Shown here: in pieces, positions 13,651-25,456 of the stretch
How the letters are laid out: each line of letters begins with the position of its first letter
Position numbering within the stretch: the first letter of the stretch is position 1
NCBI RefSeq assembly: GCF_014196845.1
Contig: NZ_JACIEM010000006.1
Coordinates: forward strand, 372,001 to 436,000
Direction of reading: 5' to 3'
Origin: Aurantimonas endophytica
Lineage (GTDB): Bacteria; Pseudomonadota; Alphaproteobacteria; Rhizobiales; Rhizobiaceae
Length of the DNA: 64,000 nt
Program-made: the position numbers and the translations under genes
The notes under the pieces: model-generated
The model's database searches: none
What the model was told of the DNA's origin: nothing
What the model saw: only the letters and a program-made list of their open reading frames with translations

Positions 13651-15078
13651 ATGAGCGACAAGACCGCCGATATCGGAGTCGTCGGGCTCGGGACCATGGG
13701 CTCGAACCTTGCCCTCAACATCGCCGAGAAGGGCTTCACGGTGGCGGTCCACAACCGCACCAGCGCCAAGTCCTTCGCCCTGCGTGACGACAATCCGGGC
13801 ATCGGCGACAATGTCGTCCCCGCCGCCTCACTGGAAGACTTCGTCGCTTCTCTCAAGCAGCCTCGGCTGGTGCTGTTCATGGTTCCGGCCGGCAAGATCG
13901 TCGATGACGAGATGGCCGAGATCGCGCCGCTTCTGTCGCCCGGCGACGTGATGATCGATGCCGGCAATGCCGATTTCCACGACACGGTCCGCCGCTCGAA
14001 GGCGGTCGAGGAAACCGGCCTCCAATTCGTCGGCATGGGTGTTTCGGGCGGCGAACTCGGCGCCCGGCACGGCCCATCGATCATGGTCGGCGGCGCCGAG
14101 GCGACCTACGGCCTCCTGTCGCCGATCCTGACGCGCATCGCCGCGCAATACGAGGGCGAGCCCTGCGTCGCCTGGCTCGGGCCGGACGGCGCCGGGCATT
14201 TCGTCAAGACCATCCACAACGGCATCGAATATGCCGACATGCAGATGATCGCCGAGATCTACGGCATCATGCGCGACGGCATCGGGCTCGAGCCGAAGGC
14301 CATGGCCGAGATCTTCGCCGACTGGAACACCCGCGGCCTCTCCTCCTATCTGATCGAGATCACCGCCGTGACGCTCGCCGAGACCGATCCGGAGACGGGC
14401 AGGCCGATGGTGGACGTCATCGTCGACGAGGCCGGCCAGAAGGGCACCGGCCGCTGGGCCGTCATCGAGGCGCAGAAGCTGGGTGTCGGGGCGACGACCA
14501 TCGAGGCCGCCGTGTCGGCACGCGGCGTATCCTCACGGCGCGCCGAACGGGCGGATGCCGGCGCGCTCTATGTCGACATCGCGACCGAGGCCGGCGGGTT
14601 TGCCGGCGATGCAGCAAGCCTGACAGAGCTGGAAGAGGCGCTGGAGACGGCCAAGATCATCGCCTATGCGCAAGGGTATGCCACCATGGCGGCGGCGTCG
14701 GACGAGTTCTCCTGGAACCTGCCGCTGGCCGAAATCGCCCGGATCTGGCGCGCCGGCTGCATCATCCGCTCGCGTTTCCTGGACGACATCGCCCGTGCCT
14801 ATGACAGCGGCGAGACGGTGGTGAATCTCCTTCAGGCGAAGGACTTCGTCACCCGCGTCTCGGCGGGCCAGGGGGCGCTGCGCCGCGTCGTCGCCAAAGC
14901 GAGTCTCGCGGGCATCCCGGTGCCGGCGCTGTCGGCGGCGCTCGCCTATCTCGACGATTACCGTCGCAAGCGCGGTACCACCGACCTCACCCAGGCGCAG
15001 CGCGACCTGTTCGGGGCGCATACCTTCCACCGCCTCGACAAGGACGGCGTGTTCCACCACCAGTGGCCGGCGGTCTGA
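13651..15078 (+). CDS. gnd: 6-phosphogluconate dehydrogenase (decarboxylating)
   Basis: A 475-residue enzyme of the oxidative pentose phosphate pathway that converts 6-phosphogluconate to ribulose 5-phosphate, CO2 and NADPH. The N-terminal Rossmann motif is IGVVGLGTMGSNLALN; the substrate-binding/catalytic segment is GAGHFVKTIHNGIEYADMQ with the catalytic lysine; the C-terminal part has KGTGRWAVIEA and RGGCIIRS-like IWRAGCIIRS. Length matches the long, E. coli-type family. ATG 13651 follows AGGAG at 13640-13644. It converges with arsB, with only 6 bp between the stop codons. Confidence 0.96.
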   Translation: MSDKTADIGVVGLGTMGSNLALNIAEKGFTVAVHNRTSAKSFALRDDNPGIGDNVVPAASLEDFVASLKQPRLVLFMVPAGKIVDDEMAEIAPLLSPGDVMIDAGNADFHDTVRRSKAVEETGLQFVGMGVSGGELGARHGPSIMVGGAEATYGLLSPILTRIAAQYEGEPCVAWLGPDGAGHFVKTIHNGIEYADMQMIAEIYGIMRDGIGLEPKAMAEIFADWNTRGLSSYLIEITAVTLAETDPETGRPMVDVIVDEAGQKGTGRWAVIEAQKLGVGATTIEAAVSARGVSSRRAERADAGALYVDIATEAGGFAGDAASLTELEEALETAKIIAYAQGYATMAAASDEFSWNLPLAEIARIWRAGCIIRSRFLDDIARAYDSGETVVNLLQAKDFVTRVSAGQGALRRVVAKASLAGIPVPALSAALAYLDDYRRKRGTTDLTQAQRDLFGAHTFHRLDKDGVFHHQWPAV

Positions 15079-15084
15079 CGACGG

Positions 15085-16389
15085 TCAGCCGCTGATCACC
15101 GGCAGCCACAGCCACAGGCCGACCAGCGTCGCCAGCAGCACCGGCGGCGTGATCACCAGGCCGACCTTCATGTACTGGCCCCAGCCGATGCGCACGCCCT
15201 TGCCGGCGAGGACGTGCAGCCAGAGCAGCGTCGCCAGGCTGCCGATCGGGGTGAATTTCGGCCCGAGATCGTTGCCGATGACATTGGCGTAGACCATCAG
15301 CTCCTGGGTGATCGGCGCGACGTCGGCGCGCTCGATGGCGAGCGCCCCGACCAGCGTCGACGGCAGGTTGTTCATCACCGAGGCGAGGATGGCGGCGGCA
15401 AAGCCGGTGCCGACCGTGGCGACGAATGTCCCCTGGCCGGCGAGCCAGACCAGCAGCCCGGCGGCAAGGTCCGTGAGCCCGGCATTCCCCAGCCCGTAGA
15501 CCACCAGGTACATGCCGATCGAGAACAGCACGATCTGCCAGGGCGCATGGCGCATCACGCCGGGGACCGAGACGACCGGCTGTTCGTCCGAGAACCACCG
15601 TCCGGCGATGGCGACGAGGATCAGCGCCGCCGCGCCGGTGACGAGCGCGATCGGCACCGCGAAGCGCGCGGTGACGAAATAGGCGACGAGCAGGACACCC
15701 AACAGCGGAAATGCAGCGCGGAAGACGTGATGGTCGCGGATCGCGCTGCGGGGCGGTTCGAGGTCGTCGACCTTGTAGGTTTCCGGGACGTTGCGGCCAT
15801 AATAGACCCAGAGCACCAGCAGCGTCGCCGCCAGCGCGACGAAATTCACCGGCACCATCACCGCGGCGTAACGGTCGAAGCCGATGCCGAAATAATTCGC
15901 CGACACGATGTTCACGAGGTTGGAGATGACCAGCGGCAGGCTCGTCGTGTCGGCGACGAAGCCGGTGCCGATGATGAAGGCGAAGGCCGCCTCCGGCCGG
16001 AACTCGAGCCGCAGCAGGATGGCCAGCACGATGGGGGTCAGCAGCAGTGCCGCCCCGTCATTGGCGAAGACGGCGGCGATCGCGGCGCCCAGCACGATGA
16101 CCAGCGGGAACAGCCGCCGCCCCCTTCCGCCGCCCCATCGCGCCACGTGCAGCGCCGCCCAGTGGAAGAAGCCGGCCTCGTCGAGGATCAGCGAGATGAT
16201 GATCAGCGCGACGAAGGTGAAGGTCGCGTCCCAGACGATGTGCCAGACGATCTCGAGGTCGGCGAAACTGACCACGCCGGCCGCCAGCGCCACCGCGGCG
16301 CCGGCGAGCGCGCTCCAGCCGATGCCCAGCCCCCTGGGCTGCCAGATGACGAGGACGAGCGTGGCGATGAAGATCGCAAAGGCGAGCAT
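15085..16389 (-). CDS. arsB: Arsenite efflux membrane protein ArsB
   Basis: A 434-residue polytopic inner-membrane protein with about 12 predicted segments, of the ArsB/NhaD ion transporter superfamily. ArsB features are visible: FANDGAALLLTPIVLAIL, GTGFVADTTSLPLVISNLVNI and MNNLPSTL near the end, plus GNDLGPKFTPIGSLATLLWLH. It would export arsenite or antimonite produced by the two arsenate reductases of the same operon. It is the last gene of the arsR-arsC-arsC-arsH-arsB operon, 16 bp after arsH. Confidence 0.92.
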   Translation of the reverse strand: MLAFAIFIATLVLVIWQPRGLGIGWSALAGAAVALAAGVVSFADLEIVWHIVWDATFTFVALIIISLILDEAGFFHWAALHVARWGGGRGRRLFPLVIVLGAAIAAVFANDGAALLLTPIVLAILLRLEFRPEAAFAFIIGTGFVADTTSLPLVISNLVNIVSANYFGIGFDRYAAVMVPVNFVALAATLLVLWVYYGRNVPETYKVDDLEPPRSAIRDHHVFRAAFPLLGVLLVAYFVTARFAVPIALVTGAAALILVAIAGRWFSDEQPVVSVPGVMRHAPWQIVLFSIGMYLVVYGLGNAGLTDLAAGLLVWLAGQGTFVATVGTGFAAAILASVMNNLPSTLVGALAIERADVAPITQELMVYANVIGNDLGPKFTPIGSLATLLWLHVLAGKGVRIGWGQYMKVGLVITPPVLLATLVGLWLWLPVISG

Positions 16390-16405
16390 AGGTGGGGGAT
16401 CCGGT

Positions 16406-17149
16406 CTAGATGGAGCGCTGGTTGACGCGAAGGGAGACTGCTTCCGCGCTTTCGACGCGCTCGGAATACCGGTCGGTGAGATAGGATGAGCGGCCGCGGG
16501 TGAGATGGGTGAACTTCACCAGCTCCTCGCAGACGTCGACGATGCGGTTGTAGTAGGGAGAAGGCCGCATCCGGCCCGCCTCGTCGAATTCGTTGAAGGC
16601 CTTGGCGACCGAGGACTGGTTGGGGATGGTGATCATCCGCATCCAGCGGCCGAGGATGCGCATCTGGTTGACGGCGTTGAAGCTCTGCGAGCCGCCGCTG
16701 ACCTGCATGACGGCGAGCGTCTTGCCCTGGGTCGGGCGGACGCCACCCAGCGACAGCGGCAGCCAGTCGATCTGCGCCTTCATGATCGCGGTCATCGCGC
16801 CGTGACGCTCGGGGCTCACCCAGACCATGGCCTCCGACCACATGGCGAGATCACGCAGCGCCTTGACCCGCGGATGCTCGGGCGCCGCCCCGTCCGGCAA
16901 AGGCAGGTCGCGCGGGTCGAAGGTCCTCACCTCGCAGCCGAACCACCGCAGCAGCCGTCCGGCTTCCTCCGCCACCAGGCGCGAATAGGAGCGCTCGCGG
17001 ATCGAGCCGTAAAGCACGAGCACCCGCGGCGGATGGGCTGGCGCGTCCGGTCCGGAAAGCGCCTCCACCTCGATGCGCCGCAACTGCGCGAGATCGATGT
17101 TCGGCAGGTCGAGGGCGGTCGCGCCGCCGTCTGGCGGGGCGCCGGTCAC
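16406..17149 (-). CDS. arsH: ArsH family NADPH-dependent FMN reductase
   Basis: A 247-residue flavodoxin-like protein. It has the FMN-phosphate loop [18 protein letters not shown], the central [25 protein letters not shown] segment, and the [20 protein letters not shown] stretch typical of ArsH. ArsH oxidises trivalent organoarsenicals or reduces quinones with NADPH and contributes to arsenic resistance. The predicted start is a GTG at 17149 that overlaps the arsC stop (GTGA), so it is translationally coupled; no in-frame ATG gives the complete N-terminus. Confidence 0.92.
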   Translation of the reverse strand: MTGAPPDGGATALDLPNIDLAQLRRIEVEALSGPDAPAHPPRVLVLYGSIRERSYSRLVAEEAGRLLRWFGCEVRTFDPRDLPLPDGAAPEHPRVKALRDLAMWSEAMVWVSPERHGAMTAIMKAQIDWLPLSLGGVRPTQGKTLAVMQVSGGSQSFNAVNQMRILGRWMRMITIPNQSSVAKAFNEFDEAGRMRPSPYYNRIVDVCEELVKFTHLTRGRSSYLTDRYSERVESAEAVSLRVNQRSI

Positions 17150-17553
17150 GCCCCCCTCGTGACGATCTCGCCGTCTTCCTTGACGAAGCGGCCGATGGCG
17201 GGGTCGGGCAGGATGTCGAGCACGGTCTCGGACGGGCGGCAGAGCCGCGCGCCCTTCTCGGTCACGACGATCGGCCGGTTGATCAGGATCGGATGCGCCA
17301 TCATCGCCTGCAGCAGTTCCTCGTCGCTGAGCGCCGGATCGTCGAGGCCCAGCTCGGCATAGGGCGTACCCTTCTGGCGCAGGATGTCGCGCGGCTTCAT
17401 GCCCATCATGTCGAGCAGCTCGATCAGCGTCTCGCGGCTCGGCGGATTCTTCAGGTACTCGATGACTTCCGGATCCTCCCCGGCCTGGCGGATCATCGCC
17501 AGCGTGTTGCGCGACGTGCCGCAATCGGGGTTGTGGTAGATCGTGACGGTCAT
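17146..17553 (-). CDS. arsC: Glutaredoxin-dependent arsenate reductase ArsC
   Basis: A 135-residue ArsC of the glutaredoxin/ArsC (Spx-like) fold. The catalytic cysteine is at about residue 11 in [13 protein letters not shown], followed by the three-arginine type active site, with RPIVV and RLCRPSE later. It reduces arsenate to arsenite with glutathione and glutaredoxin. ATG 17553 was preferred to an upstream in-frame start inside the intergenic region because it gives the family N-terminus. It is the third gene of the ars operon, 13 bp after the thioredoxin-type reductase. Confidence 0.93.
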   Translation of the reverse strand: MTVTIYHNPDCGTSRNTLAMIRQAGEDPEVIEYLKNPPSRETLIELLDMMGMKPRDILRQKGTPYAELGLDDPALSDEELLQAMMAHPILINRPIVVTEKGARLCRPSETVLDILPDPAIGRFVKEDGEIVTRGA

Positions 17554-17566
17554 GATGGGCCTTTCG

Positions 17567-18106
17567 TCAGGCGGCCGTTTCCCGGCCGGTTTCAGCATCG
17601 TCGACGGCCCCGATCTTGTCGAGCCGGTGCTTCAGGCTGATCTTGTCGAGGCTGGAGAACGGCAGGCTCGCGAAGATCGAGATGCGGTTGTTGAGCATGC
17701 GGAACGTGTCGGCGAAGGCGAAGGCCCGTTCGCTCACGGTGCCTTCGACCTTGGCCGGATCCGGCACGCCCCAGTGGGCGGTCATCGGCTGGCCGGGCCA
17801 GACCGGGCAGGTCTCGCCCGCGGCGTCGTCGCAGACGGTGAAGACGAAGTCGAGCTTCGGCGCGTCGTCGCGGTCCTCGGCAAAATCCTTCCAGGCCTTG
17901 GAGCGCAGATCCTCGGTCGGAAAGCCGAGACGCCTCAAGAGGTCGAGGGTCATCGGGTTGACCTCGCCGGAAGGGTCGCTGCCGGCCGAATAGGCCTTGA
18001 ACCGCGGCCCGTAGGTACGGTTCATGATGCTTTCGGCGATGATCGAACGCGCCGAGTTCCGGGTACACAGGAACAGGACGTTCATCGGACGGTCTTCGGT
18101 CGTCAT
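17567..18106 (-). CDS. arsC: Arsenate reductase, low-molecular-weight phosphatase type
   Basis: A 179-residue protein of the low-molecular-weight tyrosine phosphatase fold. The CX5R active-site loop is FLCTRNSARSI (Cys14 to Arg20), followed by YSAGSDPSG, KAWKDF, and the redox-type cysteines in VCDDAAGETCPVWPG; the PDP motif appears as HWGVPDPAKV. These features mark the thioredoxin-coupled ArsC class. A C-terminal extension of about 35 residues goes beyond the minimal enzyme. ATG 18106 has GGAGGAG nearby and overlaps the arsR stop (ATGA). It is one of two unrelated arsenate reductases in the same operon. Confidence 0.9.
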   Translation of the reverse strand: MTTEDRPMNVLFLCTRNSARSIIAESIMNRTYGPRFKAYSAGSDPSGEVNPMTLDLLRRLGFPTEDLRSKAWKDFAEDRDDAPKLDFVFTVCDDAAGETCPVWPGQPMTAHWGVPDPAKVEGTVSERAFAFADTFRMLNNRISIFASLPFSSLDKISLKHRLDKIGAVDDAETGRETAA

Positions 18107-18498
18107 CGTGTCTCCTCCCCGGCCGGGGCAAGCGCCCGGGCCTGTTGTGTTTTCTTGATGGTCTCGTCGGCATCGCACCCGCACGCATCGGCCGCGATGC
18201 CGCAGATCTCCGGATGGCCCTCGCAGCAATCCTCGGTGAGAAATGCCAGCAGCCCCCGCATCGCCTCGAAATGCGCGGCGTAGCGGATGCGCCGTCCGTC
18301 GCGCCACGAGCGTACGAGGCCGGAGCGCTCGAGTGCGGCGAGGTGGAAGCTCATCCGGGTGGGGGCGATGGCGAGTCGTTCCGCGATCTCGCCGGATGGC
18401 ACGCCGTTCGGCCCGGCCCGCACCAGCATGCGGAAGGCGCTGAGACGGTCGGCGTGGGCAAGCGCGGCGAGCGCGGTGACGGCGGTTTCCTCGATCAT
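18103..18498 (-). CDS. arsR: ArsR family transcriptional repressor
   Basis: A 131-residue ArsR/SmtB-type winged-helix regulator. Helices run from HADRLSAFRMLVRAGPNGVPSGEIAERLAIAPTRMSFHLAALERSGLVRSWRDGRRIRY, the standard recognition helix and wing. A cysteine-rich C-terminus (DCCEGHPEICG and ACGCD) is a likely arsenite-binding region, as in the atypical ArsR proteins where metal-binding cysteines lie outside the DNA-binding helix. It heads the ars operon and a perfect palindrome lies just upstream. ATG 18498 is favoured because it directly precedes the conserved helix, although its Shine-Dalgarno (AGG) is very close. Confidence 0.9.
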   Translation of the reverse strand: MIEETAVTALAALAHADRLSAFRMLVRAGPNGVPSGEIAERLAIAPTRMSFHLAALERSGLVRSWRDGRRIRYAAHFEAMRGLLAFLTEDCCEGHPEICGIAADACGCDADETIKKTQQARALAPAGEETR

Positions 18499-18518
18499 CC
18501 TGCAACCATACAAGGAAA

Positions 18519-18533
18519 CTTGCAGGGTGCAAG
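18519..18533. promoter_or_regulatory. Palindromic operator candidate for ArsR
   Basis: CTTGCA (18519-18524) and TGCAAG (18528-18533) form a perfect inverted repeat with a 3-bp centre, 21 bp upstream of the arsR start. A further TGCAA (18501-18505) pairs with TTGCA (18520-18524). ArsR proteins typically repress by binding such a short palindrome over the promoter of their own operon. Assignment is by position. Confidence 0.6.
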
Positions 18534-18542
18534 CTGCCCCTG

Positions 18543-19364
18543 TCAGTGCACGCCGTCGTCGCGGATCTTCAGCATGTGCCCGCAGGCCTTGCAGTGGACG
18601 GCATCGACGTCATGGCGCTGCAGGCCGCAATCGGGGCAGGGGAACATCACCTTGTAAGGCCGGAACACCGCCTGGGCGAGGCGCACGAACAGCGAGATGC
18701 CGATGATCATGATGACGATCGAGGTCAGCTTACCCCACGTGCCGGGCAGGGTGATGTCGCCGTAGCCGGTCGTCGTCACCGACGAGACGGTGAAGTAGAA
18801 CGCGTCGATATAGCCTTCGAGGCCGGAGCCGTAGCGGAAGAAGGTCGTGTAGATGAAGCCGGTGGCCAGGAACAGGAACGTCAGCAGATTGACGATGGCG
18901 CGTCCCGGTGTCTCCCATTCGGGATAGCCCCACCGGCGCAAGGGGCGCCAGAGCACCCCGCTCTGTGAGATCGACCATAGCCGGACGATGCGCAGGAAGC
19001 CGAAATTGACCAGCTCGTTGGGAAAGAGCAGCGTCGCCAGGATCACCAGATCGAGCAGGACGAAGGGCTGCCGGAGCCAGCGCAGCGGCTCGCGTGCGGC
19101 GAAGCAGCGGGCGGCGATGTCGAGGCCGAGGATCGCCGCGACCGAATAGTCGACGACGAAAAAGGCCTCCGTCTCGCGCAGGACCGGGCTGGCAATGAAG
19201 AACGCGATGATCACGAGATCGACGACGAGCACCGCCATCTGGAAACGCAGCGCGTTCGGCCGGCGCCCGTGATAGAGCCGACGCAGGTGGATGCGGGTCC
19301 GCGTGAAGCGGGTGCGCAGCCGGCGTCGGCGCATGCCGGGAAGGGAACGGACGGAGCGCGCCAT
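18543..19364 (-). CDS. Ion channel (K+ channel type) with C-terminal zinc ribbon
   Basis: A 273-residue membrane protein. A very basic N-terminus (RRRRLRTRF) is followed by four hydrophobic segments resembling a voltage-sensor-like region (with the FLRIVRLW segment) and then a pore unit with the potassium selectivity filter TTTGYGD. The protein ends with a soluble tail holding CPDCG and CKACGH, two CxxC pairs 16 residues apart, a zinc-ribbon pattern. It probably mediates K+ flux in the inner membrane; the ribbon may bind metal or sense redox state (inference). It lies 10 bp downstream of the ars operator on the same strand, so it is independent of arsR, which starts to its left. Confidence 0.85.
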   Translation of the reverse strand: MARSVRSLPGMRRRRLRTRFTRTRIHLRRLYHGRRPNALRFQMAVLVVDLVIIAFFIASPVLRETEAFFVVDYSVAAILGLDIAARCFAAREPLRWLRQPFVLLDLVILATLLFPNELVNFGFLRIVRLWSISQSGVLWRPLRRWGYPEWETPGRAIVNLLTFLFLATGFIYTTFFRYGSGLEGYIDAFYFTVSSVTTTGYGDITLPGTWGKLTSIVIMIIGISLFVRLAQAVFRPYKVMFPCPDCGLQRHDVDAVHCKACGHMLKIRDDGVH

Positions 19365-19453
19365 GGCAGCCGATCGTTGAGCGGGGCAGGTCGGCGGAGC
19401 GCCGTTTCGGATCGTGACCGGACCTAGCGCAGGAAGCAGCAGGAGTACAGAAG

Positions 19454-19741
19454 ATGACCGAAATCCCCGCCCGCCCGCGGATCACCATCACCTACTGCAC
19501 GCAGTGCCAGTGGCTGCTGCGGGCCGCCTGGATGGCGCAGGAACTTCTCTCCACGTTCGGCCCCGACCTCGCCGAGGTCGCGCTGGTGCCGGGCACCGGC
19601 GGCGTCTTCGAGATCGGCTACGATGGCGAGACCATCTGGGAGCGTAAGGCGGATGGCGGCTTTCCCGAGGCGAAGATCCTCAAGCAGCGGGTCCGCGACC
19701 GTCTCGACCCCGCCCGCGACCTCGGCCACAGCGACCGCTGA
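19454..19741 (+). CDS. SelT/SelW/SelH family (Rdx) protein
   Basis: A 95-residue protein with a thioredoxin-like Rdx fold. The redox motif CTQC is at Cys15 and Cys18 in ITYCTQCQWLLRAAWMAQELL, in place of the selenocysteine found in animal SelW. The central EVALVPGTGGVFEI and terminal FPEAKILKQRVRDRLDP match the family. These proteins are thought to take part in thiol redox control, but the bacterial role is not defined. ATG 19454 follows CAGGAG-like sequence. It is transcribed convergently with the DUF427 gene. Confidence 0.88.
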   Translation: MTEIPARPRITITYCTQCQWLLRAAWMAQELLSTFGPDLAEVALVPGTGGVFEIGYDGETIWERKADGGFPEAKILKQRVRDRLDPARDLGHSDR

Positions 19742-19768
19742 GGATACTACGGCGGTCGTTGTGCGCGT

Positions 19769-20131
19769 TCAGCCGGCGTCGATCGTCACGAACCGCCGGT
19801 CGAAGGCGACATGGCCGGCAATCGCCGCAACGCCGTCCTTCGGTGTGTCGTAGGCCCATACCGCATTGTCTGCGGCCTCGCCCTCGGCGGCGATCGACCA
19901 GTAGCGCGCTTCGCCCTTGTAAGGGCAGGTCGTATGCCGGTCGGTCTCCTGCAGGAAGCCCATCTCCACCCGGTCCTTCGGGATGTAGAAGACCGGGTCG
20001 TAGCCGCGTTCCTTCAGGATCAGCGCGTGATCGGTCGAGGCGAGGATCGCGCCGTGGAACTTGACGACCACCGGGCCGTCGTAAGGCTCGATGGTGATGC
20101 GCTTGCCGGTGTCGGTCGGGTCGGCAGTCAT
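19769..20131 (-). CDS. DUF427 domain protein
   Basis: A 120-residue single-domain DUF427 protein. Diagnostic segments are VVVKFHGAILASTDHALILKE, VFYIPKDRVEM and TTCPYKGEARYWSI, ending with DRRFVTID. The family is a small beta-rich fold without an assigned function. ATG 20131 is preceded by AGGAGGA at ideal distance, which rules out the longer frame to 20236. Confidence 0.85.
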   Translation of the reverse strand: MTADPTDTGKRITIEPYDGPVVVKFHGAILASTDHALILKERGYDPVFYIPKDRVEMGFLQETDRHTTCPYKGEARYWSIAAEGEAADNAVWAYDTPKDGVAAIAGHVAFDRRFVTIDAG

Positions 20132-20264
20132 GGCGTCCTCCTGTCGTTGCAGTAGCATTGCCTCGTATGCGCGGCGGTCCGCCACCGGTCCCGGATGGAT
20201 GTGGTCCAGGCGGGTTCGCCACGGGACCGGAAGCATGGCTCCCGGCCCCGCCCGCCAATGCGAT

Positions 20265-20699
20265 CTAGAGCGTCAGCGCCAGATGCGGCTGGCCATTGGA
20301 GGTCTTCTCGACCGTCGCGCCGTTCGCGTCGACCACGACGGTCACGCGGCGCCGGAACGCCGAGAAGCTCTCGAAGGCCACCACGTCGACGGGCTCGTCG
20401 AACTGGATCGTCGCCCGGTACCGCCCGCCCTTCGGCAGCACCTGCAGGCCGATCAGCCGGCCGGTGAAGTCCTGGCCGAGATAGCGGCCGGCGACAGGGG
20501 CACCGATCGTCAGGTCGGCAACGGTCGGGCCGCGCTCGGCCAGCGCGCTGAGCGTGTTCCAGTCGCGATAGCCGTGCTGGCGGGCGACGAGTTCCAGCGC
20601 CGCGCCGTGGCTGAGCGTATGGCCGCCATCGGCGAGGCCGGTGCGCAGGCGCCGCGCCTGGGCCTTGAAGGCGGCAATGGTCGAAGTCATGCCGGTCAT
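20265..20699 (-). CDS. Glyoxalase-superfamily (Glyoxalase_8-like) protein
   Basis: A 144-residue protein. The N-terminal half, IAAFKAQARRLRTGLADGGHTLSHGAALELVARQHGYRDWNTLSA, is the characteristic helical domain of proteins annotated as glyoxalase superfamily protein; the C-terminal half is beta-rich with YLGQDFTGRLIGLQ and VEKTSNGQPHL. No metal-binding glyoxalase residues can be assigned and the function is unknown. ATG 20699 has AAAGG about 9 bp upstream; ATG 20690 is an alternative. Confidence 0.65.
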   Translation of the reverse strand: MTGMTSTIAAFKAQARRLRTGLADGGHTLSHGAALELVARQHGYRDWNTLSALAERGPTVADLTIGAPVAGRYLGQDFTGRLIGLQVLPKGGRYRATIQFDEPVDVVAFESFSAFRRRVTVVVDANGATVEKTSNGQPHLALTL

Positions 20700-21003
20700 C
20701 TGCTGAACCTTTCGAGGTCGTCGCATGCGGCGTTGAAGGGAACGGGAGCTCGCGCTTGCCGGCCGGCCGCATGCCTCTCGATGGGGACATCACGGATGAC
20801 GGGGAAGGGAATTCACCATGGCTTTCGCCCGCGAGCGGCAGGGTCCCTCGGCCCTTTGCCCAGATGGTGGCTCGCCGCCGCCGCGTCAATATCCGCCACA
20901 TCGCCCCGGTTCGCGGCGCTCTCCCAGGCGAGGCATCGTGTAGCCGAACCGGCCGGGGACGCGTAGAAAGCCGGGAAACACGTCTCCTGCCGAAGGACCT
21001 CCC
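20700..21003. other. Intergenic region between the glyoxalase-like gene and betB
   Basis: About 300 bp shared by two divergently transcribed genes. No convincing gene, RNA or repeat is visible. AAGGA at 20993-20997 serves betB. Confidence 0.5.
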
Positions 21004-22467
21004 ATGCGCGCCCAGCCCCCGGCCTCCCACTATGTCGATGGCCTCTATGTCGAGGACGAAGCCGGCGAGAGCTTCGACAGCGTCTATCCGGCGACCGGCG
21101 AGGTCATCGCCCGGCTGCATGCCGCGACCCCCGCGCTGATCGAGCAGGCGGTGGCGGCCGCCGAGCGCGGCCAGGCGGTGTGGGCGGCGATGACCGGCGC
21201 CGAGCGCGGCCGCATCCTGCGCCGTGCCGCCGCCATCATGCGCGACCGCAACCAGGCGCTGGCCGAGCTCGAGACGCTTGACACCGGCAAGGCGCTGGCC
21301 GAGACGCTGGTGGCCGACGCCGCCTCGGGCGCCGACGCGCTGGAATATTTCGGCGCGCTCGCCGCCGACCTGCGCGGCGACTACATCGATCTCGGCGGCT
21401 CCTTCGCCTACACGCGGCACGAGCCGCTGGGCGTCTGCGCCGGCATCGGCGCCTGGAACTATCCGATCCAGATCGCCTCCTGGAAGGCGGCACCGGCGCT
21501 CGCCTGCGGCAACGCGATGATCTTCAAGCCGTCGGAGACGACGCCGCTGACGGCGCTGAAGCTCGCCGAAATCTTCTCCGAGGCCGGGCTGCCCGCCGGC
21601 GTCTTCAACGTCGTCCAGGGCCTCGGTCCGGTCGGTGCGACGCTCGCCTCGCACCCGCGCATCGCCAAGGTCTCGGTCACCGGCTCGGTGCCGACCGGCG
21701 CCCGGGTCATGCAGGCCGCCTCCGCCACCACCAAGCACGTAACGCTGGAGCTCGGCGGCAAGTCGCCGATCCTCGTCTTCGCCGATGCCGACCTCGACGC
21801 CGCCGTCTCCGGCGCGATCCTCGGCAATTTCTACTCCACCGGCCAGATCTGCTCGAACGGCACACGGGTCTTCGTCGAGCGCTCTGTGCGCGCCGCCTTC
21901 GTGGAGCGGCTGGTCGAGCGCACGCGCGCCATCGCGCTCGGCGATCCGATGAAGCTGACCACCGATCTCGGCCCCCTCGTCTCGAAGGCGCAATACGACA
22001 AGGTGCTGTCCTATCTCGACATCGGCCGCGGCGAGGGCGCGACGGTCGCCTGCGGCGGCGGTACCGCCACGGTCGAGGGGTTTGCCGAGGGATGGTTCGT
22101 CGAGCCGACGGTCTTCACCGACGTCACCGACGGCATGCGCATCGCTGGCGAGGAGATCTTCGGGCCGGTCATGTGCGTCCTCGATTTCGACGACGAGGCC
22201 GAGGCGATCGCCCGGGCCAATGCCAGCGAATTCGGCCTTGCCGCCGGCGTCTACACGCGCGACCTCCAGCGCGGCCACCGCGTCGTGGCGAAGCTCCAGG
22301 CCGGGACGTGCTGGATCAACGCCTACAACCTCACCCCGGTCGAGATGCCCTTCGGTGGGGTCAAGCGCTCCGGCATCGGCCGCGAGAACGGCCGCGAGGC
22401 CTTGGCGCATTACAGCCAGGTCAAGTCGGTCTATGTCGAGATGGGCACAAGCGAGGCGCCCTACTGA
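21004..22467 (+). CDS. betB: Betaine-aldehyde dehydrogenase
   Basis: A 487-residue aldehyde dehydrogenase. The NAD-binding region contains [30 protein letters not shown]; the catalytic glutamate is in [11 protein letters not shown] and the catalytic cysteine in [15 protein letters not shown]. The sequence runs like BetB, the enzyme oxidising betaine aldehyde to glycine betaine for osmoprotection or choline use. The usual partners betI, betA or a choline transporter are not present here, so the assignment relies on sequence character. ATG 21004 has AAGGA 6 bp upstream. Confidence 0.85.
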   Translation: MRAQPPASHYVDGLYVEDEAGESFDSVYPATGEVIARLHAATPALIEQAVAAAERGQAVWAAMTGAERGRILRRAAAIMRDRNQALAELETLDTGKALAETLVADAASGADALEYFGALAADLRGDYIDLGGSFAYTRHEPLGVCAGIGAWNYPIQIASWKAAPALACGNAMIFKPSETTPLTALKLAEIFSEAGLPAGVFNVVQGLGPVGATLASHPRIAKVSVTGSVPTGARVMQAASATTKHVTLELGGKSPILVFADADLDAAVSGAILGNFYSTGQICSNGTRVFVERSVRAAFVERLVERTRAIALGDPMKLTTDLGPLVSKAQYDKVLSYLDIGRGEGATVACGGGTATVEGFAEGWFVEPTVFTDVTDGMRIAGEEIFGPVMCVLDFDDEAEAIARANASEFGLAAGVYTRDLQRGHRVVAKLQAGTCWINAYNLTPVEMPFGGVKRSGIGRENGREALAHYSQVKSVYVEMGTSEAPY

Positions 22468-22584
22468 AGCGGGACCGCCACGGCACGTCATGGAGCGCCG
22501 GCGAGAGGCGCCGTCGTTGACTTTCGGCCCGCAAGCCTGTTCCGCTGCCGCCATGAACGGCGAAACGATCCGACCGCGGACCGC

Positions 22585-25399
<2,815 letters not shown>

Positions 25400-25456
25400 G
25401 GATGGCCCACAGCCCAGCCGGCATCGCCCGGCCACCCCGCGAAAGGCGCTGACGCC

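Noticed and set aside
15075-15088. CTGAC-GACG-GTCAG palindrome between gnd and arsB
   Set aside because: Only 5 bp, overlaps both stop codons and lacks a T-run; not convincing as a terminator.
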